Source: Neobacillus niacini NBRC 15566 (GTDB lineage: Bacteria > Bacillota > Bacilli > Bacillales > Cytobacillaceae). Taken from it: DNA of 64,000 nucleotides. Position 1 is the first letter of the stretch. Each line of letters starts with the position of its first letter. The DNA is taken from positions 1 to 64,000 of the forward strand of contig NZ_BCVA01000010.1 of the NCBI RefSeq assembly GCF_001591505.1. Direction: 5' to 3'. Positions 53,360 through 62,622 of the stretch are shown in pieces. Both the position numbers and the translations under genes were made by a program. The notes beneath the pieces were generated by a model that did not search any database, was not told the DNA's origin, and saw nothing but the letters and a program-made list of their open reading frames with translations.

Positions 53360-53995
53360 TTGTATACTCAAACATCTACTGAATTTATGCCATCTGTCAT
53401 TAGGACATTCGCGCTTTCTCTAGCCATCGCCTTCGTTGGGACTATGATAGGAACCTTTGTACCGCCGGCACTATTTCTACCATTAGCCATTCTTGAATTC
53501 GTTTTGTTGATGATTGCCTTTTTCTTTAGACGCAAAAAAGCAATTTCTTATACGTTCCTCTATATCTTCACTTTTATTTCAGGGATTACGTTGTACCCAA
53601 TTGTTTCTTATTATGCAATGACTGCCGGAGCAAACGTGGTGTTAATGGCTTTTGGAAGTACTACAGTCGTGTTTACGGGCGTAGCCATCTATGCAACGGT
53701 ATCAAAACGAAACTTCTCTTTTTTAGGCGGATTCCTATTAGCAGCGTTACTTGCTTTAGTTGCCATTTCTATTTTTAATATCTTCATGCCGTTAAGCTCA
53801 ACTGGTATGCTTGCATTCTCTTTCATAGGAGTATTAGTTTTTAGTGGATATGTATTATTCGATTTCAATCGGATGAAGCAGTATGGTGTAAGTGCTGAAG
53901 AGGTTCCTTTAATGGCATTAAACTTATACTTAGACTTTATCAATCTATTCGTAAGCATTTTGCGGATTTTTGGAATTCTTTCATCTAGGGATTGA
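53360..53995 (+). CDS. yetJ: Bax inhibitor-1 (TMBIM) family membrane protein, YetJ-like
   Basis: 211 residues, seven membrane helices. FVPPALFLPLAILEFVLLMIAFFFRRKKA, TFISGITLYPIVSYYA, VLFDFNRMKQYG and MALNLYLDFINLFVSILRIFGILSSRD closely follow B. subtilis YetJ, a pH-sensitive calcium leak channel of known structure; the di-Asp type sensor maps to FDFNR and LYLDF. The start is TTG after CGAGGTGAAG. It follows mscL by 63 bp with no terminator between, so they may share a transcript. Confidence 0.9.
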   Translation: MYTQTSTEFMPSVIRTFALSLAIAFVGTMIGTFVPPALFLPLAILEFVLLMIAFFFRRKKAISYTFLYIFTFISGITLYPIVSYYAMTAGANVVLMAFGSTTVVFTGVAIYATVSKRNFSFLGGFLLAALLALVAISIFNIFMPLSSTGMLAFSFIGVLVFSGYVLFDFNRMKQYGVSAEEVPLMALNLYLDFINLFVSILRIFGILSSRD

Positions 53996-54000
53996 TAATA

Positions 54001-54031
54001 GAAGCCGGGAGTCCTCTCCCGGCTTTTTCTT
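54001..54031. terminator. Bidirectional terminator
   Basis: AAGCCGGGAG-TCCT-CTCCCGGCTT with TTTTCTT on the plus side; it lies directly beyond the stop of the convergent sigma factor gene as well. Confidence 0.85.
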
Positions 54032-54548
54032 ATGCAAAGGATTGGAGTTTCGGTCTAAGGTGCTCTTTTCCCCTTTTCATCCTCGTTTTCACTGTGGATA
54101 TTGGGATATTACTTCTTACTGATATCTCCATTAATGTAAGGTCTTCAAAATAATATAAAAAAATAGCAGACTGATAAATCTCAGGTAACGTCTTGACACT
54201 TTCCGCCATTTTTTCCGCTGAATCTTTATGTAAAAACACTTCATCCGGAAGTGGAGGCACTTCTACTGCAGCAGAATAAGAATACACATCTTCCTTCCAA
54301 AACTGTTTTGTTTTATTTTCCTTCCGCCAATAATCCCGACACTTATTTCTTGCTATGGTAAATAGCCAGCCTTTTAGTCTTGATGGTTCCTTAATACTAT
54401 GAAACGCTAAATAGGCAGAAATCAAAACCTCCTGGTATAGGTCCTCTGTAAGTTCCTTTTGTTTAACTAACGAAAATATATAGTTAAAGATGGCATTCCC
54501 ATGTTCTTTTACCATCCATTCAAAAGAATCAGTCAATCTATCCCGCAT
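54030..54548 (-). CDS. ECF-type RNA polymerase sigma factor
   Basis: 172 residues. Region 2 (YIFSLVKQKELTEDLYQEVLISAYLAFHSI ... KGWLFTIARNKCRDYWRK) and region 4 (LPEIYQSAIFLYYFEDLTLMEISVRSNIPISTVKTRMKRGKEHL) are clear. ECF sigmas redirect transcription to envelope or stress genes and are normally held by an anti-sigma encoded next to them. None is adjacent: the downstream neighbour is convergent yetJ and the upstream gene is a flippase. Its regulon and control are therefore open. No classic ECF promoter was recognised upstream, only CGTCTA without a clear AAC element. Confidence 0.9.
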   Translation of the reverse strand: MRDRLTDSFEWMVKEHGNAIFNYIFSLVKQKELTEDLYQEVLISAYLAFHSIKEPSRLKGWLFTIARNKCRDYWRKENKTKQFWKEDVYSYSAAVEVPPLPDEVFLHKDSAEKMAESVKTLPEIYQSAIFLYYFEDLTLMEISVRSNIPISTVKTRMKRGKEHLRPKLQSFA

Positions 54549-54633
54549 TTTTTAAACCTTCTTTCCTATTAACACTTATCATATTAATAGACGGAAGAAA
54601 ACTGCCTAACCCCTACACTCTACTCTCACCTTT

Positions 54634-55962
54634 TTAATTATTTTTTTGAATTAAGCCCCTCATAAAAATAGATACGCCGATTTTTTTACAAATACTTAAG
54701 TAATGCATTAGTGCCAATAACACTGATCCTGTATTCATCGCAATAATTACGCCGTCCATCCTCCATTCGGGACGCGAGGCAAGAAGGATAATAATAGAAA
54801 AGGAAACAATTGTCGACCAAATTCCATGAATAAACGTTTCCTTGATCAGTCCTAAACCAATTAAAAATGCCTGCATGGGCATGACAAAAAAGTGAAATAA
54901 AAAGAACGGCCATAGCATTTGTAAGTAAACAGCAGCAATTGATGAACTAAAGAAAATGGAAGTAAGCGGCTGAGCAAAAAGATAGAAGAGTACTACCGCT
55001 GGAACTCCATACAAGAATGTCAGGCTCATTACCTGTGTTAGCATTTTTTGCAGTGTGGAATAATCTCTCATGGAATAGGTTTTAGAAACTGCGGGTATTA
55101 AGACCGTCATTAAGGAATGAGCAATAAATGCTGGGAAAAAACCAATTGAAGCAGCAACCCCCATAAGCATGCCAAAATGTTCAGTAGCAATGGTTTCAGA
55201 GAGTCCAGATTTAACCAATGCTGCCTTGATTAAAAAGGGTTGTATTGCCCCAGTTAATGCTGAGAATAAACGCAATCCTGTTGTGGGTACCGAGACAGCC
55301 ATTAAATTTTTACGGACAGCCTTTCGATTCAAATTTGAAAAGGGCATACGTTTTAATTGTTGGAAGTGAATGATTAACATGTAACATAAATAAAGAAATA
55401 CAGCTATTTCACTGCCAATAAAAGAGGCAATCGCAATTAATACTGCGGTTTCTGAGTCAAATTGGAAAAAACGAAATAAAGCAAATAACAAGACTAGCTG
55501 AATAGACTTTCTTATGAAATTAGCAATGGCGATCTTACCCATGTGATGCCTTCCCATGAAATAGCCTCGCGCTACAGAGGTAAAAGAAATGACAGGAACT
55601 AACAGAATAATCAGCCAGCGTGTATATGGATGGTATCCATTAAAAACTGAAATAAATGGAAGGAGGACCATAGCAACCAAAAAGAGGATACAAGTAAAAA
55701 TAATGGTAATCGTAATCGCATGATAAAGAATATTCCGATGAAACTTTTCCTCTTTCTCAGCAACAAATTTTGATATGGAAACCGGCAGTTCAAAACTCGA
55801 CAACAGAACTAACAAATAAATCGATGGAAGAATAGACATATATAAACCTAATCCATGCTTGCCCAGTTCTTTTGCTAGTATTAGATTAACTAAGAACTCC
55901 ACACCTTCCCCTAAAAAGGCGGATAGAGCTAAAAATAATATTCCTTTGTAAAAGATAGCCAT
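54634..55962 (-). CDS. MOP-superfamily flippase (oligosaccharide/SpoVB-like)
   Basis: 442 residues, about 12-14 membrane helices. GVEFLVNLILAKELGKHGLGLYMSILPSIYLLVLLSSFELPVSISKFVAEKEE is typical of the polysaccharide flippase/SpoVB/MurJ group that translocates lipid-linked sugars. ATG 55962 is 6 nt after GGGGAG; the GTG one codon earlier is too close. The sigma factor gene follows 85 bp downstream on the same strand, possibly co-transcribed. The exact substrate is unknown; a spore-cortex role is one possibility. Confidence 0.85.
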   Translation of the reverse strand: MAIFYKGILFLALSAFLGEGVEFLVNLILAKELGKHGLGLYMSILPSIYLLVLLSSFELPVSISKFVAEKEEKFHRNILYHAITITIIFTCILFLVAMVLLPFISVFNGYHPYTRWLIILLVPVISFTSVARGYFMGRHHMGKIAIANFIRKSIQLVLLFALFRFFQFDSETAVLIAIASFIGSEIAVFLYLCYMLIIHFQQLKRMPFSNLNRKAVRKNLMAVSVPTTGLRLFSALTGAIQPFLIKAALVKSGLSETIATEHFGMLMGVAASIGFFPAFIAHSLMTVLIPAVSKTYSMRDYSTLQKMLTQVMSLTFLYGVPAVVLFYLFAQPLTSIFFSSSIAAVYLQMLWPFFLFHFFVMPMQAFLIGLGLIKETFIHGIWSTIVSFSIIILLASRPEWRMDGVIIAMNTGSVLLALMHYLSICKKIGVSIFMRGLIQKNN

Positions 55963-56044
55963 CACGAACTCCCCTTTAAAACAATCTCACTTTTAATAAG
56001 CTATGAGACAAGTTCTTTGAATAGTAGAGAGAAATAAAAAAAGC

Positions 56045-56072
56045 ATAAAAAAAAAGGGCTCTTTGCCCTTTC
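56045..56072 (-). terminator. Terminator of the efeOBU operon
   Basis: Minus strand AAAGGGC-AAAGA-GCCCTTT followed by a run of T, touching the efeU stop. Confidence 0.85.
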
Positions 56073-57817
56073 TAAACATTTTTTGCTATCGTCTGTTTTC
56101 TAACTGCCCAAGTCATAAAGAGGATGATAACCACTAACAATAATTGGGGGACAGTGGTTTCCCAGGTTGGGTACAATCCAATCCAATCAACAAACGGGAA
56201 GTTAATCACTGTGCTCGTCGAAAAGACCTTAGAAATCTGTAAAGCGTGGATACTAATTCCGAGCATTTTAAACGCTAGGAAATAAATCACAAATGTTGCC
56301 ACTTTAAAAAATACATGAATGGGAATTTTTACACTGTAGTAAATAATGGCAAAGCCGAAAATCACTAAAATGATTACTGCTAGAACAATCCCTAGTACAA
56401 GTTGCTGCATGCTTATATACGGTGTTATTCCGGTGTAAAAAATAATCGTCTCGGCCCCTTCACGAAAAATTGAAAGAAAACTGATGACGGCAAATGAAAA
56501 GAGGCTTCCTTTTGCAATCGCCTGCTGCATCTGTTGCTTTACATACTTATTCCAATTGTCAATACTAGATTTTTTATGAAGCCATGCTCCAACAGATAGC
56601 ATCATAACCACAGCCAATATACCAGTTATTCCTTCAATATATTCTCGACTGGATGCTGCAGTTATCTTGGAAAAGATTATATTGATAAAAACTGCTAGGA
56701 AGGCACTTGCTAAGATCCCCCCTGCCACGCCTGTCCAAATCCATTTTTGTTGAGAAGACTGGCCCATTTTCTTTAAAAAGGCAAGTAAGGTAGCAATGAT
56801 TAATAATCCCTCTAGCCCTTCCCTTAATAGAATAAGTGCAGAATCCCAAAAAGAATAATTGGTTTTACTAATTAATGGTTCTAAATTCGCATTTAATTCC
56901 TTAACGATAGCCAATGCCTTTGAACCATTCACCTTATCAGAACTTAGAATACTGATCGCTGTTGGAATTTTTGTTTCCATTTCACTATATAACTTACTGT
57001 CTCTCGTTTGTACTTCCCCTTCAACGATTGGCCAAATGTTGAGGATTTCATTTAAATGCTGAATAGAATTCTTATACTCCTTATTGGCTATCTCTTTTTC
57101 AGTTTTCTTTAATAGTGTCGAAAGGTCAGTTAAAGAAAAATCACCTTTAACCTGGTTTGAAAATTTACCGGCTAAAAAGTTGTCCACTTCTTGTTTTAAT
57201 TGATCTACATTCGTCTCGGCCTTGTTTAAATCCACAGGGTTTTGCGTAATTGAAATTCGAATTAAAGCCATGTATTTTTCAATATTTCCGTAAGAAGCAA
57301 TACTTTCATCATGAACGATTTTCTCAGAAGCATTCCATTGATCCATTAGATTTTGATACTGAATCTTTATATCCGCTACATTCCCATCCAAAATAGCTGC
57401 TTTCAAATTCTCTAGAAGCGGGAGCATTTTTTTTACTTTGACGGTTTGTTCTGTGCGATCTATAGGGTTTTGTTCTGCATCATACTTTACCAGAGAACTT
57501 GATAATGCTGAGAGACTACTAGAGAGTTTCTCTTTTTCTATTTCCCCTTTTGCTAGTATACTTTGAACCTTTACTAAATTTTGATCAACCAATTTTGCCT
57601 GTTCACTATTAATATTCTTGATTTTATCCCATTCCTTAGAAAACTGTTCTATGTTATTCGAAACGGTTTCCTTATCACCTGATTTAGCTTTCATTAAACT
57701 ATCACCGATTAGTACAAACAGTTCGTCATGGTTTTCTGCTGCCGCCACGTGATGGGCAGTTTGAAAAATAATGAATAAAGATAAAAATAATATAAAGGGC
57801 TTCCATAACATTTGCAT
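56072..57817 (-). CDS. efeU: FTR1-family iron permease EfeU
   Basis: 581 residues. A signal peptide and a long soluble N-terminal region (about 25-325, helical) are followed by seven membrane helices with the iron motif REGLEG (LILLREGLEGLLII) and a second REGAE (FLSIFREGAETIIFY). These Arg-Glu motifs carry iron through FTR1/EfeU. The extended N-terminal domain is usual in Bacillus YwbL. Third gene of efeO-efeB-efeU, 34 bp after efeB. AGGAGAGAGAT precedes the ATG. Confidence 0.93.
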   Translation of the reverse strand: MQMLWKPFILFLSLFIIFQTAHHVAAAENHDELFVLIGDSLMKAKSGDKETVSNNIEQFSKEWDKIKNINSEQAKLVDQNLVKVQSILAKGEIEKEKLSSSLSALSSSLVKYDAEQNPIDRTEQTVKVKKMLPLLENLKAAILDGNVADIKIQYQNLMDQWNASEKIVHDESIASYGNIEKYMALIRISITQNPVDLNKAETNVDQLKQEVDNFLAGKFSNQVKGDFSLTDLSTLLKKTEKEIANKEYKNSIQHLNEILNIWPIVEGEVQTRDSKLYSEMETKIPTAISILSSDKVNGSKALAIVKELNANLEPLISKTNYSFWDSALILLREGLEGLLIIATLLAFLKKMGQSSQQKWIWTGVAGGILASAFLAVFINIIFSKITAASSREYIEGITGILAVVMMLSVGAWLHKKSSIDNWNKYVKQQMQQAIAKGSLFSFAVISFLSIFREGAETIIFYTGITPYISMQQLVLGIVLAVIILVIFGFAIIYYSVKIPIHVFFKVATFVIYFLAFKMLGISIHALQISKVFSTSTVINFPFVDWIGLYPTWETTVPQLLLVVIILFMTWAVRKQTIAKNV

Positions 57818-57851
57818 CTATCTATCTCTCTCCTCTTTAATAGGAAAAACA

Positions 57852-59144
57852 TTACATAAAGAGTGTCTCCCCTATAAAACCTCCCTGTTTCGTTCCTGGT
57901 AAACAGGCGAAAAGGGCGCTGCCTCGATGTGAAATATACTCATTCAACTTATCCATTTTTGAAAGTCTCTTTTGGATGGGAATGAATTGTTTACTTGGTG
58001 AACGTTGAAAACTTAAGAAAAGAAGACCTGCGTCAAAGCTCCCCGTCTTCAGATCCATTCCATTCGAGTAAGAATATCCTCTGCGGAGAATTTGCTGCGA
58101 TCCATCTCCATGTGATAACCGAACATGCGAATCTACAGGGATTGTATCCTCTCCGTCTGCTTGTTTGTGATTTAAATCTAGTTTGTCAAATTCATTTTTT
58201 TGCCCAAAGGGTGCACCACTGTCACGATATCTTCCAAAGGTATTTTCCTGTTCCTTTAAATTGGTACGATCCCAGACTTCTATAAACATTTGAATCCTTC
58301 GAACAACAAGATAACTGCCGTTCTGTAGCCAATTCGGACCATCACCCGGCTGAACCCATACGTGTTCATTCATCTGTTTTTCACTTTTTACATCAGGATT
58401 GACACTTCCATCCTTGAAGCCAAACAGGTTCCTAGGTGTTCCTTCTTTTGCATCAGCCTGCTTCGTTCGCTGAAATCCCGGCTGTGCCCATCTTAAAACA
58501 GCCTTTCCCCTCGCAATTCGAATAAGGTTTCTTACCGCATGAAATGCTACTTGCATATCATCCGCACAGGCCTGAATACATAAATCTCCTCCAGTCCATT
58601 CCTCTTCTAATGCATCTAATGAAAATGCGGGAAGGTCTTTTAACTCCTTAGGCTGCTTACTTTTTAATCCAAAACGATCTTGGTTCTCCTTTACGAAAAG
58701 ACTAGGACCGACCCCAAAAGTAATCGTTAAATTAGAGGCTGATAATCCCTCCGCCTCTCCCGTATCTTTTGGCGGAAGAAATTCATTACTAGAGAGTTCT
58801 CCGATCGGTTTCCCCTCAGACATTAATGCTGCTGCCTGCGTCCATTCTTTAAAAAGCATGATTAAATCTTCTTTTCTAGTAGTTGTCACATCCAAGGCAG
58901 CAAAATAAACATGGTTTTGTGCTTTTGTCGTAATTCCACTTTGGTGCCTTCCATAAAATGGGACAACGTCACTCACCTTCACACTGGATGCCTTCCCTTC
59001 TGTAACAGACAACAAGCCTCCTATTCCAGATGCACCAATTAGAATCCCAGCACCGCCAACTCCAGCTGTTTTCAAAATATCCCTTCGTGAAATTTTCTTC
59101 ACTCCAGGAGATTCCCCTTCAATGATGTACTCATTCTTAGACAT
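57852..59144 (-). CDS. efeB: Dyp-type haem peroxidase EfeB (Tat substrate)
   Basis: 430 residues. A twin-arginine signal (SRRDILKTAGVGGAGILIG, near 19-37) exports the folded protein. The peroxidase part has the GFKDG motif (NLFGFKDGSVNP) with the catalytic Asp and the haem-ligand His in VRLSH. EfeB oxidises Fe(II) (or removes iron from haem, as proposed) for uptake with EfeO and EfeU. Its ATG follows the efeO stop directly, so translation is probably coupled. The B. subtilis counterpart is YwbN, the known Tat substrate. Confidence 0.93.
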   Translation of the reverse strand: MSKNEYIIEGESPGVKKISRRDILKTAGVGGAGILIGASGIGGLLSVTEGKASSVKVSDVVPFYGRHQSGITTKAQNHVYFAALDVTTTRKEDLIMLFKEWTQAAALMSEGKPIGELSSNEFLPPKDTGEAEGLSASNLTITFGVGPSLFVKENQDRFGLKSKQPKELKDLPAFSLDALEEEWTGGDLCIQACADDMQVAFHAVRNLIRIARGKAVLRWAQPGFQRTKQADAKEGTPRNLFGFKDGSVNPDVKSEKQMNEHVWVQPGDGPNWLQNGSYLVVRRIQMFIEVWDRTNLKEQENTFGRYRDSGAPFGQKNEFDKLDLNHKQADGEDTIPVDSHVRLSHGDGSQQILRRGYSYSNGMDLKTGSFDAGLLFLSFQRSPSKQFIPIQKRLSKMDKLNEYISHRGSALFACLPGTKQGGFIGETLFM

Positions 59145-59993
59145 TTATAATGCCTCCGTTACAATTCCGATTTCCGAAAGTGGTTCTGCAAGCGCATCAA
59201 TGGCTTGACTAAGTTCCTTTATCTCAGGTTCCGTCAAATCCGTATAGACCTTGTATCCTTCATCGTTTTTGTGCTTATTTAATAAGCTAAAAACGTCATC
59301 GAAGCGGATTTGAATTTCCTTTGAAAGTTCTTCATCCTTTTCCTTTAAAGCAGGGTTTAAAAGTTGAAAAATTTTGTCCGCACCTTCTACATTTGCAGCA
59401 AAATCAAATAAATCAGTATGAGAATATCGATCCTCTTCCCCCGTTACTTTTGAAGTAGATACCTCATTTAAGAGGTCTACCGCCCCCGTAATTAATAGGT
59501 CAGGCGTAACTTCGACTGTATCCACCTTTGCTCGTAAAAGATTTACATCCTTCATCAACTGCTCGGCATATTGTTCATAGCCAATAGTTGTGTTTTCGAC
59601 CCATAACCCCTTTTCAATACGATGGTAGCCTCCCCATTCAGCCTCTGGGACATCTCCTTCACGGGCGTCGATTTTTGGATCAAGATCTCCGAATACTTCA
59701 GCTATCGGTTCTGCACGCTCATAGTGCACTCTTGACGTGGCATATAGTGCTTTAGCTTGGTCAACATCTCCATTTTTTACTGCAGTCGTAAATGCCTCCG
59801 TTGCCTTTACAAATTCTTCAATTTCTCCTATAGCATACTTTCGGTATTCATCCGTTACTACAGAAAATGAATCTGATACTGTATTCTTTGTTTCTTTCAC
59901 CGTCTCTTTCGCTGAATTTTCATCTGAATTAGCACAACCAAATAATAGACTGCTAGACAATAATAAACTTCCTGAAACCTTTAGTAATTTCAT
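59145..59993 (-). CDS. efeO: EfeO iron-binding lipoprotein (imelysin/M75 type)
   Basis: 282 residues. Lipobox LLFGC (Cys near 19) anchors it. The M75 domain carries the HXXE motif in GGYHRIEKGLW and LYATSRVHYERAEPIAEVFGDLDPKID, both family hallmarks. It binds iron and hands it to EfeU. ATG 59993 is chosen because GGGGGATAT lies just upstream; the longer frame would run through the Fur box. It is the first gene of the operon, with promoter and Fur box overlapping its 5' region. Confidence 0.92.
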   Translation of the reverse strand: MKLLKVSGSLLLSSSLLFGCANSDENSAKETVKETKNTVSDSFSVVTDEYRKYAIGEIEEFVKATEAFTTAVKNGDVDQAKALYATSRVHYERAEPIAEVFGDLDPKIDAREGDVPEAEWGGYHRIEKGLWVENTTIGYEQYAEQLMKDVNLLRAKVDTVEVTPDLLITGAVDLLNEVSTSKVTGEEDRYSHTDLFDFAANVEGADKIFQLLNPALKEKDEELSKEIQIRFDDVFSLLNKHKNDEGYKVYTDLTEPEIKELSQAIDALAEPLSEIGIVTEAL

Positions 59994-60017
59994 ATATATA
60001 TATCCCCCATCACCGAT

Positions 60018-60036
60018 AATAATGATAATCATTCTC
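60018..60036 (-). promoter_or_regulatory. Fur box of the efe operon
   Basis: AATAATGAT-A-ATCATTCTC matches the 19-bp Fur consensus GATAATGATAATCATTATC at 17 positions. It covers the predicted transcription start, 25-43 bp before efeO. Confidence 0.8.
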
Positions 60037-60042
60037 GTTAGT

Positions 60043-60072
60043 ATCATAACAGCAATTGATAATATTTTTCAA
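60043..60072 (-). promoter_or_regulatory. SigA-type promoter of efeO
   Basis: TTGAAA (60067-60072), 18-bp spacer, TATGAT (60043-60048) on the minus strand, immediately upstream of the Fur box. Confidence 0.6.
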
Positions 60073-60080
60073 TAGTAAAT

Positions 60081-60116
60081 AAAAAACTTTCCAACTATTC
60101 AGATTGGAAAGTTTTT
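60081..60116. terminator. Terminator after liaR
   Basis: AAAACTTTCCAA / TTGGAAAGTTTT stem with T runs on both sides; 7 bp past the liaR stop. Confidence 0.85.
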
Positions 60117-60122
60117 CTGGAG

Positions 60123-60755
60123 TTATTTTTTTAAAGAGTGTTTAAATGCGTAAATGACTGCTTGTGTTCGGTCTTGGACGTTTAGTTTACTCAGTATATT
60201 ACTTACATGAGTTTTTACTGTTTTCAATGCAATATATAATTCGTCAGCAATGTCTTGGTTGGTTTTTCCATCTGCCATTAACATTAATATTTCCATTTCG
60301 CGGGTGGTGAGTTCTTCGTGGGGCAGATGCTGCTGTTTCTGGCGCATTTTCACCATCATTTTTCCTGTTACTTCGGGCTCAAGGACAGACTGTCCATGGT
60401 ATGTAGCACGAACGGCATTAGCAATTTCATCTGCCTTTGATGTTTTTAACATATAGCTAGTGGCACCGGCTTCTAGTGCGGGATACACCTTTTCATCGTC
60501 CAGGAAGCTAGTAACGATAATAACTTTTGCTTCTGGCCAGTTTTCAATAATTTGTCTAGTTGCTTCAATCCCGTCCATTTCCTTCATGACTAAATCCATT
60601 AAAATGATATCAGGTCTGAGCTCAAGTGCCAGCTCCACTCCCCTTTTACCATCAGCTGCCTCACCTACAACTTCAATATCTGGCTGTGCTGATAAATAAG
60701 CAGAAACGCCTATTCTCACCATCTCATGATCATCAACAAATACGACTCTAATCAT
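60123..60755 (-). CDS. liaR: Envelope-stress response regulator LiaR
   Basis: 210 residues. Receiver domain with phosphorylatable Asp54 (ILMDLVM), acidic pair VDDHE and a C-terminal NarL/FixJ HTH ([43 protein letters not shown]). LiaR is activated by LiaS when cell-wall antibiotics disturb the lipid II cycle and drives liaIH. Last gene of the liaFSR unit, 18 bp after liaS. Confidence 0.92.
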   Translation of the reverse strand: MIRVVFVDDHEMVRIGVSAYLSAQPDIEVVGEAADGKRGVELALELRPDIILMDLVMKEMDGIEATRQIIENWPEAKVIIVTSFLDDEKVYPALEAGATSYMLKTSKADEIANAVRATYHGQSVLEPEVTGKMMVKMRQKQQHLPHEELTTREMEILMLMADGKTNQDIADELYIALKTVKTHVSNILSKLNVQDRTQAVIYAFKHSLKK

Positions 60756-60773
60756 TTACACCATCTCCATTTA

Positions 60774-61799
60774 TCAAACCGGTACCTTTACTTCCAGTCT
60801 TGTACCTTTACTTTTCACACTTATTACCTTTAAAGTTCCTCCAACCTCAAGTGCCCTCTCATGCATATTCTGCATTCCGTATGACCCTGCCTTCATGTTA
60901 TCAACTTCAAAACCGATCCCATCATCGACAATTCTTAAAATGACAAGGTCTTCCCGCTTTATCAATAAAACTTCTAGTTCGTTCGCCTTTGAATGCCGAA
61001 GCGTGTTGGATACAGATTCCTGAAGGATACGGAAAAGATGATCCTCAATTCCTTTATCAAGTGGAAAGGCTTCTACCTTCCATTTAATTTCCATTGTTAC
61101 TTTCTGTGATAATTCGATTAATAACTCTTCAATTCCTTCTTGCAGCGTTTTATTTTTCAAGGCAACCGGACGCAAATGAAGAAGCAGGGCACGCATTTCA
61201 AGTTGTGACTGATGAATCATTTCTTCCACCATTTTCAACTGCTTTGCTTCCCTATCCTCTTCATTCACACCTTGCCTGGTTGTATTAATGGCTGACATCA
61301 TCATCGAAGCAGCGAATAATTGCTGACTGACGGAATCATGTAATTCACGGGCGAGACGGTTTCGTTCTTGTTCAATGATTTCTTGGATCCTCGCTTCCTG
61401 ATCTTCCACCTTTTCTGTAGCCAATCGTTGTGAAAGCTTGGCTTGTTCCGACATTTGCCTGCCTATTCTATCAATCTGTTCAGCTATACCTTGCATTTCT
61501 GAAGTGGCTTGCTTTCCATCCGTGACAATTTGTTTTCCCTGCTCTAAATGGTGCAGTGAATGCTCAACAGCCTGAAACTGTCTTCTCCAGTAAATACCAG
61601 AAAAAATGCCCAATAGGATACCTAGAGCAATACTAAATGCGGGAATAAATATTACAAATGGGATATCCATAAAATGCCGATTCCATAGTTCTGACCATTC
61701 TGAAATTGGAAAAACCATGATAAAGGTTGCCGTAATAACGAGTGCAATCATCACAGAAGAAGCGATATTCCAAATAACCTGCCTTTGTATTGTGCTCAT
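60774..61799 (-). CDS. liaS: Envelope-stress sensor histidine kinase LiaS
   Basis: 341 residues. Two N-terminal membrane helices (about 10-32 and 47-70) with a short extracellular loop make it an intramembrane-sensing kinase. The HisKA_3 motif RELHDSVSQQLFAAS has the phospho-acceptor His154, and the ATPase part shows DDGIGFEVDN and GSYGMQNMHERA. Its start overlaps the liaF stop by 4 bp (ATGA). It is held inactive by LiaF in the absence of stress. Confidence 0.92.
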   Translation of the reverse strand: MSTIQRQVIWNIASSVMIALVITATFIMVFPISEWSELWNRHFMDIPFVIFIPAFSIALGILLGIFSGIYWRRQFQAVEHSLHHLEQGKQIVTDGKQATSEMQGIAEQIDRIGRQMSEQAKLSQRLATEKVEDQEARIQEIIEQERNRLARELHDSVSQQLFAASMMMSAINTTRQGVNEEDREAKQLKMVEEMIHQSQLEMRALLLHLRPVALKNKTLQEGIEELLIELSQKVTMEIKWKVEAFPLDKGIEDHLFRILQESVSNTLRHSKANELEVLLIKREDLVILRIVDDGIGFEVDNMKAGSYGMQNMHERALEVGGTLKVISVKSKGTRLEVKVPV

Positions 61800-62530
61800 A
61801 TCCGGCTCACCTCTAAATTGCCTACCAACAAGGAGGTAAAGATTTTCACCTTTTGCTCTGCCTGGTCATAGTCTGCTGTCCTAAGGTGAAATGCTTGGTT
61901 AAAAACCTGAGCCTGACGATTCTCAAAAACCTTAGTGGTGCCAACAACGGACGTGTGATGTACACTTACTTCTATTTCATAAGGTATTTGGATTTGGATA
62001 TTGCCAATGACATTTCGGATAAAGATAATCGTTTCACCCTTCGGCAAAACCGTATAGCTTAAATCTATGATTGTATCTCCAATTCCAGATTGGATGTTAA
62101 TGTCATTCCATTCATAAACACTGCTTGGTGTTTTTTGTTGTCCGAAAAATATATTTTCAAAGAGCGGCTTTGTCTTGATCAGCGTCTCTTTTTGCTGAGC
62201 CTGCTCGGATTCTTTGATATCTAATGTAATTTTATTTGGATTTTTTTTAGAGCTAGAATATTGAATGATAAAATGAAGGAGAATCGCCAGCAATAAAAAT
62301 CTAAAGGTCATCATGCTAAACACACTAATTAAAAGGAAAATGATTCCTGCTAGGAAAAGAACCTTACCACTCTTCTTCCCCGCTTTTCTTCTTCCTATAT
62401 AAATGAGTCCGCCAGAAAATATAAGAGAGAAAATTAGACCACTGTTAAAAAATAGAATTTCTAGCAGCAGTACGACAACCCCCATAACGACCAGCCATCC
62501 CGTATAATCATTTTTTGCATTTTTTAACAT
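61796..62530 (-). CDS. liaF: LiaF, membrane inhibitor of LiaSR
   Basis: 244 residues. Three to four membrane helices in the N-terminal half (about 10-95) and a cytoplasmic/beta C-terminal domain with GDTIIDLSYTVLPKGETIIFIRNVIGNIQIQIPYEIEVSVHHTSVVG, typical of LiaF/VraT. ATG 62530 follows AAGGGAGGG; upstream codons in frame have no site. liaG, present in B. subtilis, is absent here. Confidence 0.9.
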   Translation of the reverse strand: MLKNAKNDYTGWLVVMGVVVLLLEILFFNSGLIFSLIFSGGLIYIGRRKAGKKSGKVLFLAGIIFLLISVFSMMTFRFLLLAILLHFIIQYSSSKKNPNKITLDIKESEQAQQKETLIKTKPLFENIFFGQQKTPSSVYEWNDINIQSGIGDTIIDLSYTVLPKGETIIFIRNVIGNIQIQIPYEIEVSVHHTSVVGTTKVFENRQAQVFNQAFHLRTADYDQAEQKVKIFTSLLVGNLEVSRI

Positions 62531-62574
62531 TTGGCCTATCCCTCCCTTGTTGGTTTTCGTATCCATGATATGGC

Positions 62575-62602
62575 CAAAAAGGTGCAATGGCTGCACCTTT
62601 AT
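62575..62602 (-). terminator. Partial terminator between liaH and liaF
   Basis: Minus strand AAAGGTGCA-GCCAT-TGCACCTTT, then TTGG. A short T run suggests some read-through from liaIH into liaFSR. Confidence 0.65.
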
Positions 62603-62622
62603 AGAATACCATGTTTTGGTTA

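Noticed and set aside
59994..60047. Longer efeO start at 60047
   Set aside because: It would run through the Fur box and lacks a ribosome binding site; ATG 59993 has GGGGGA and gives a proper lipoprotein signal.
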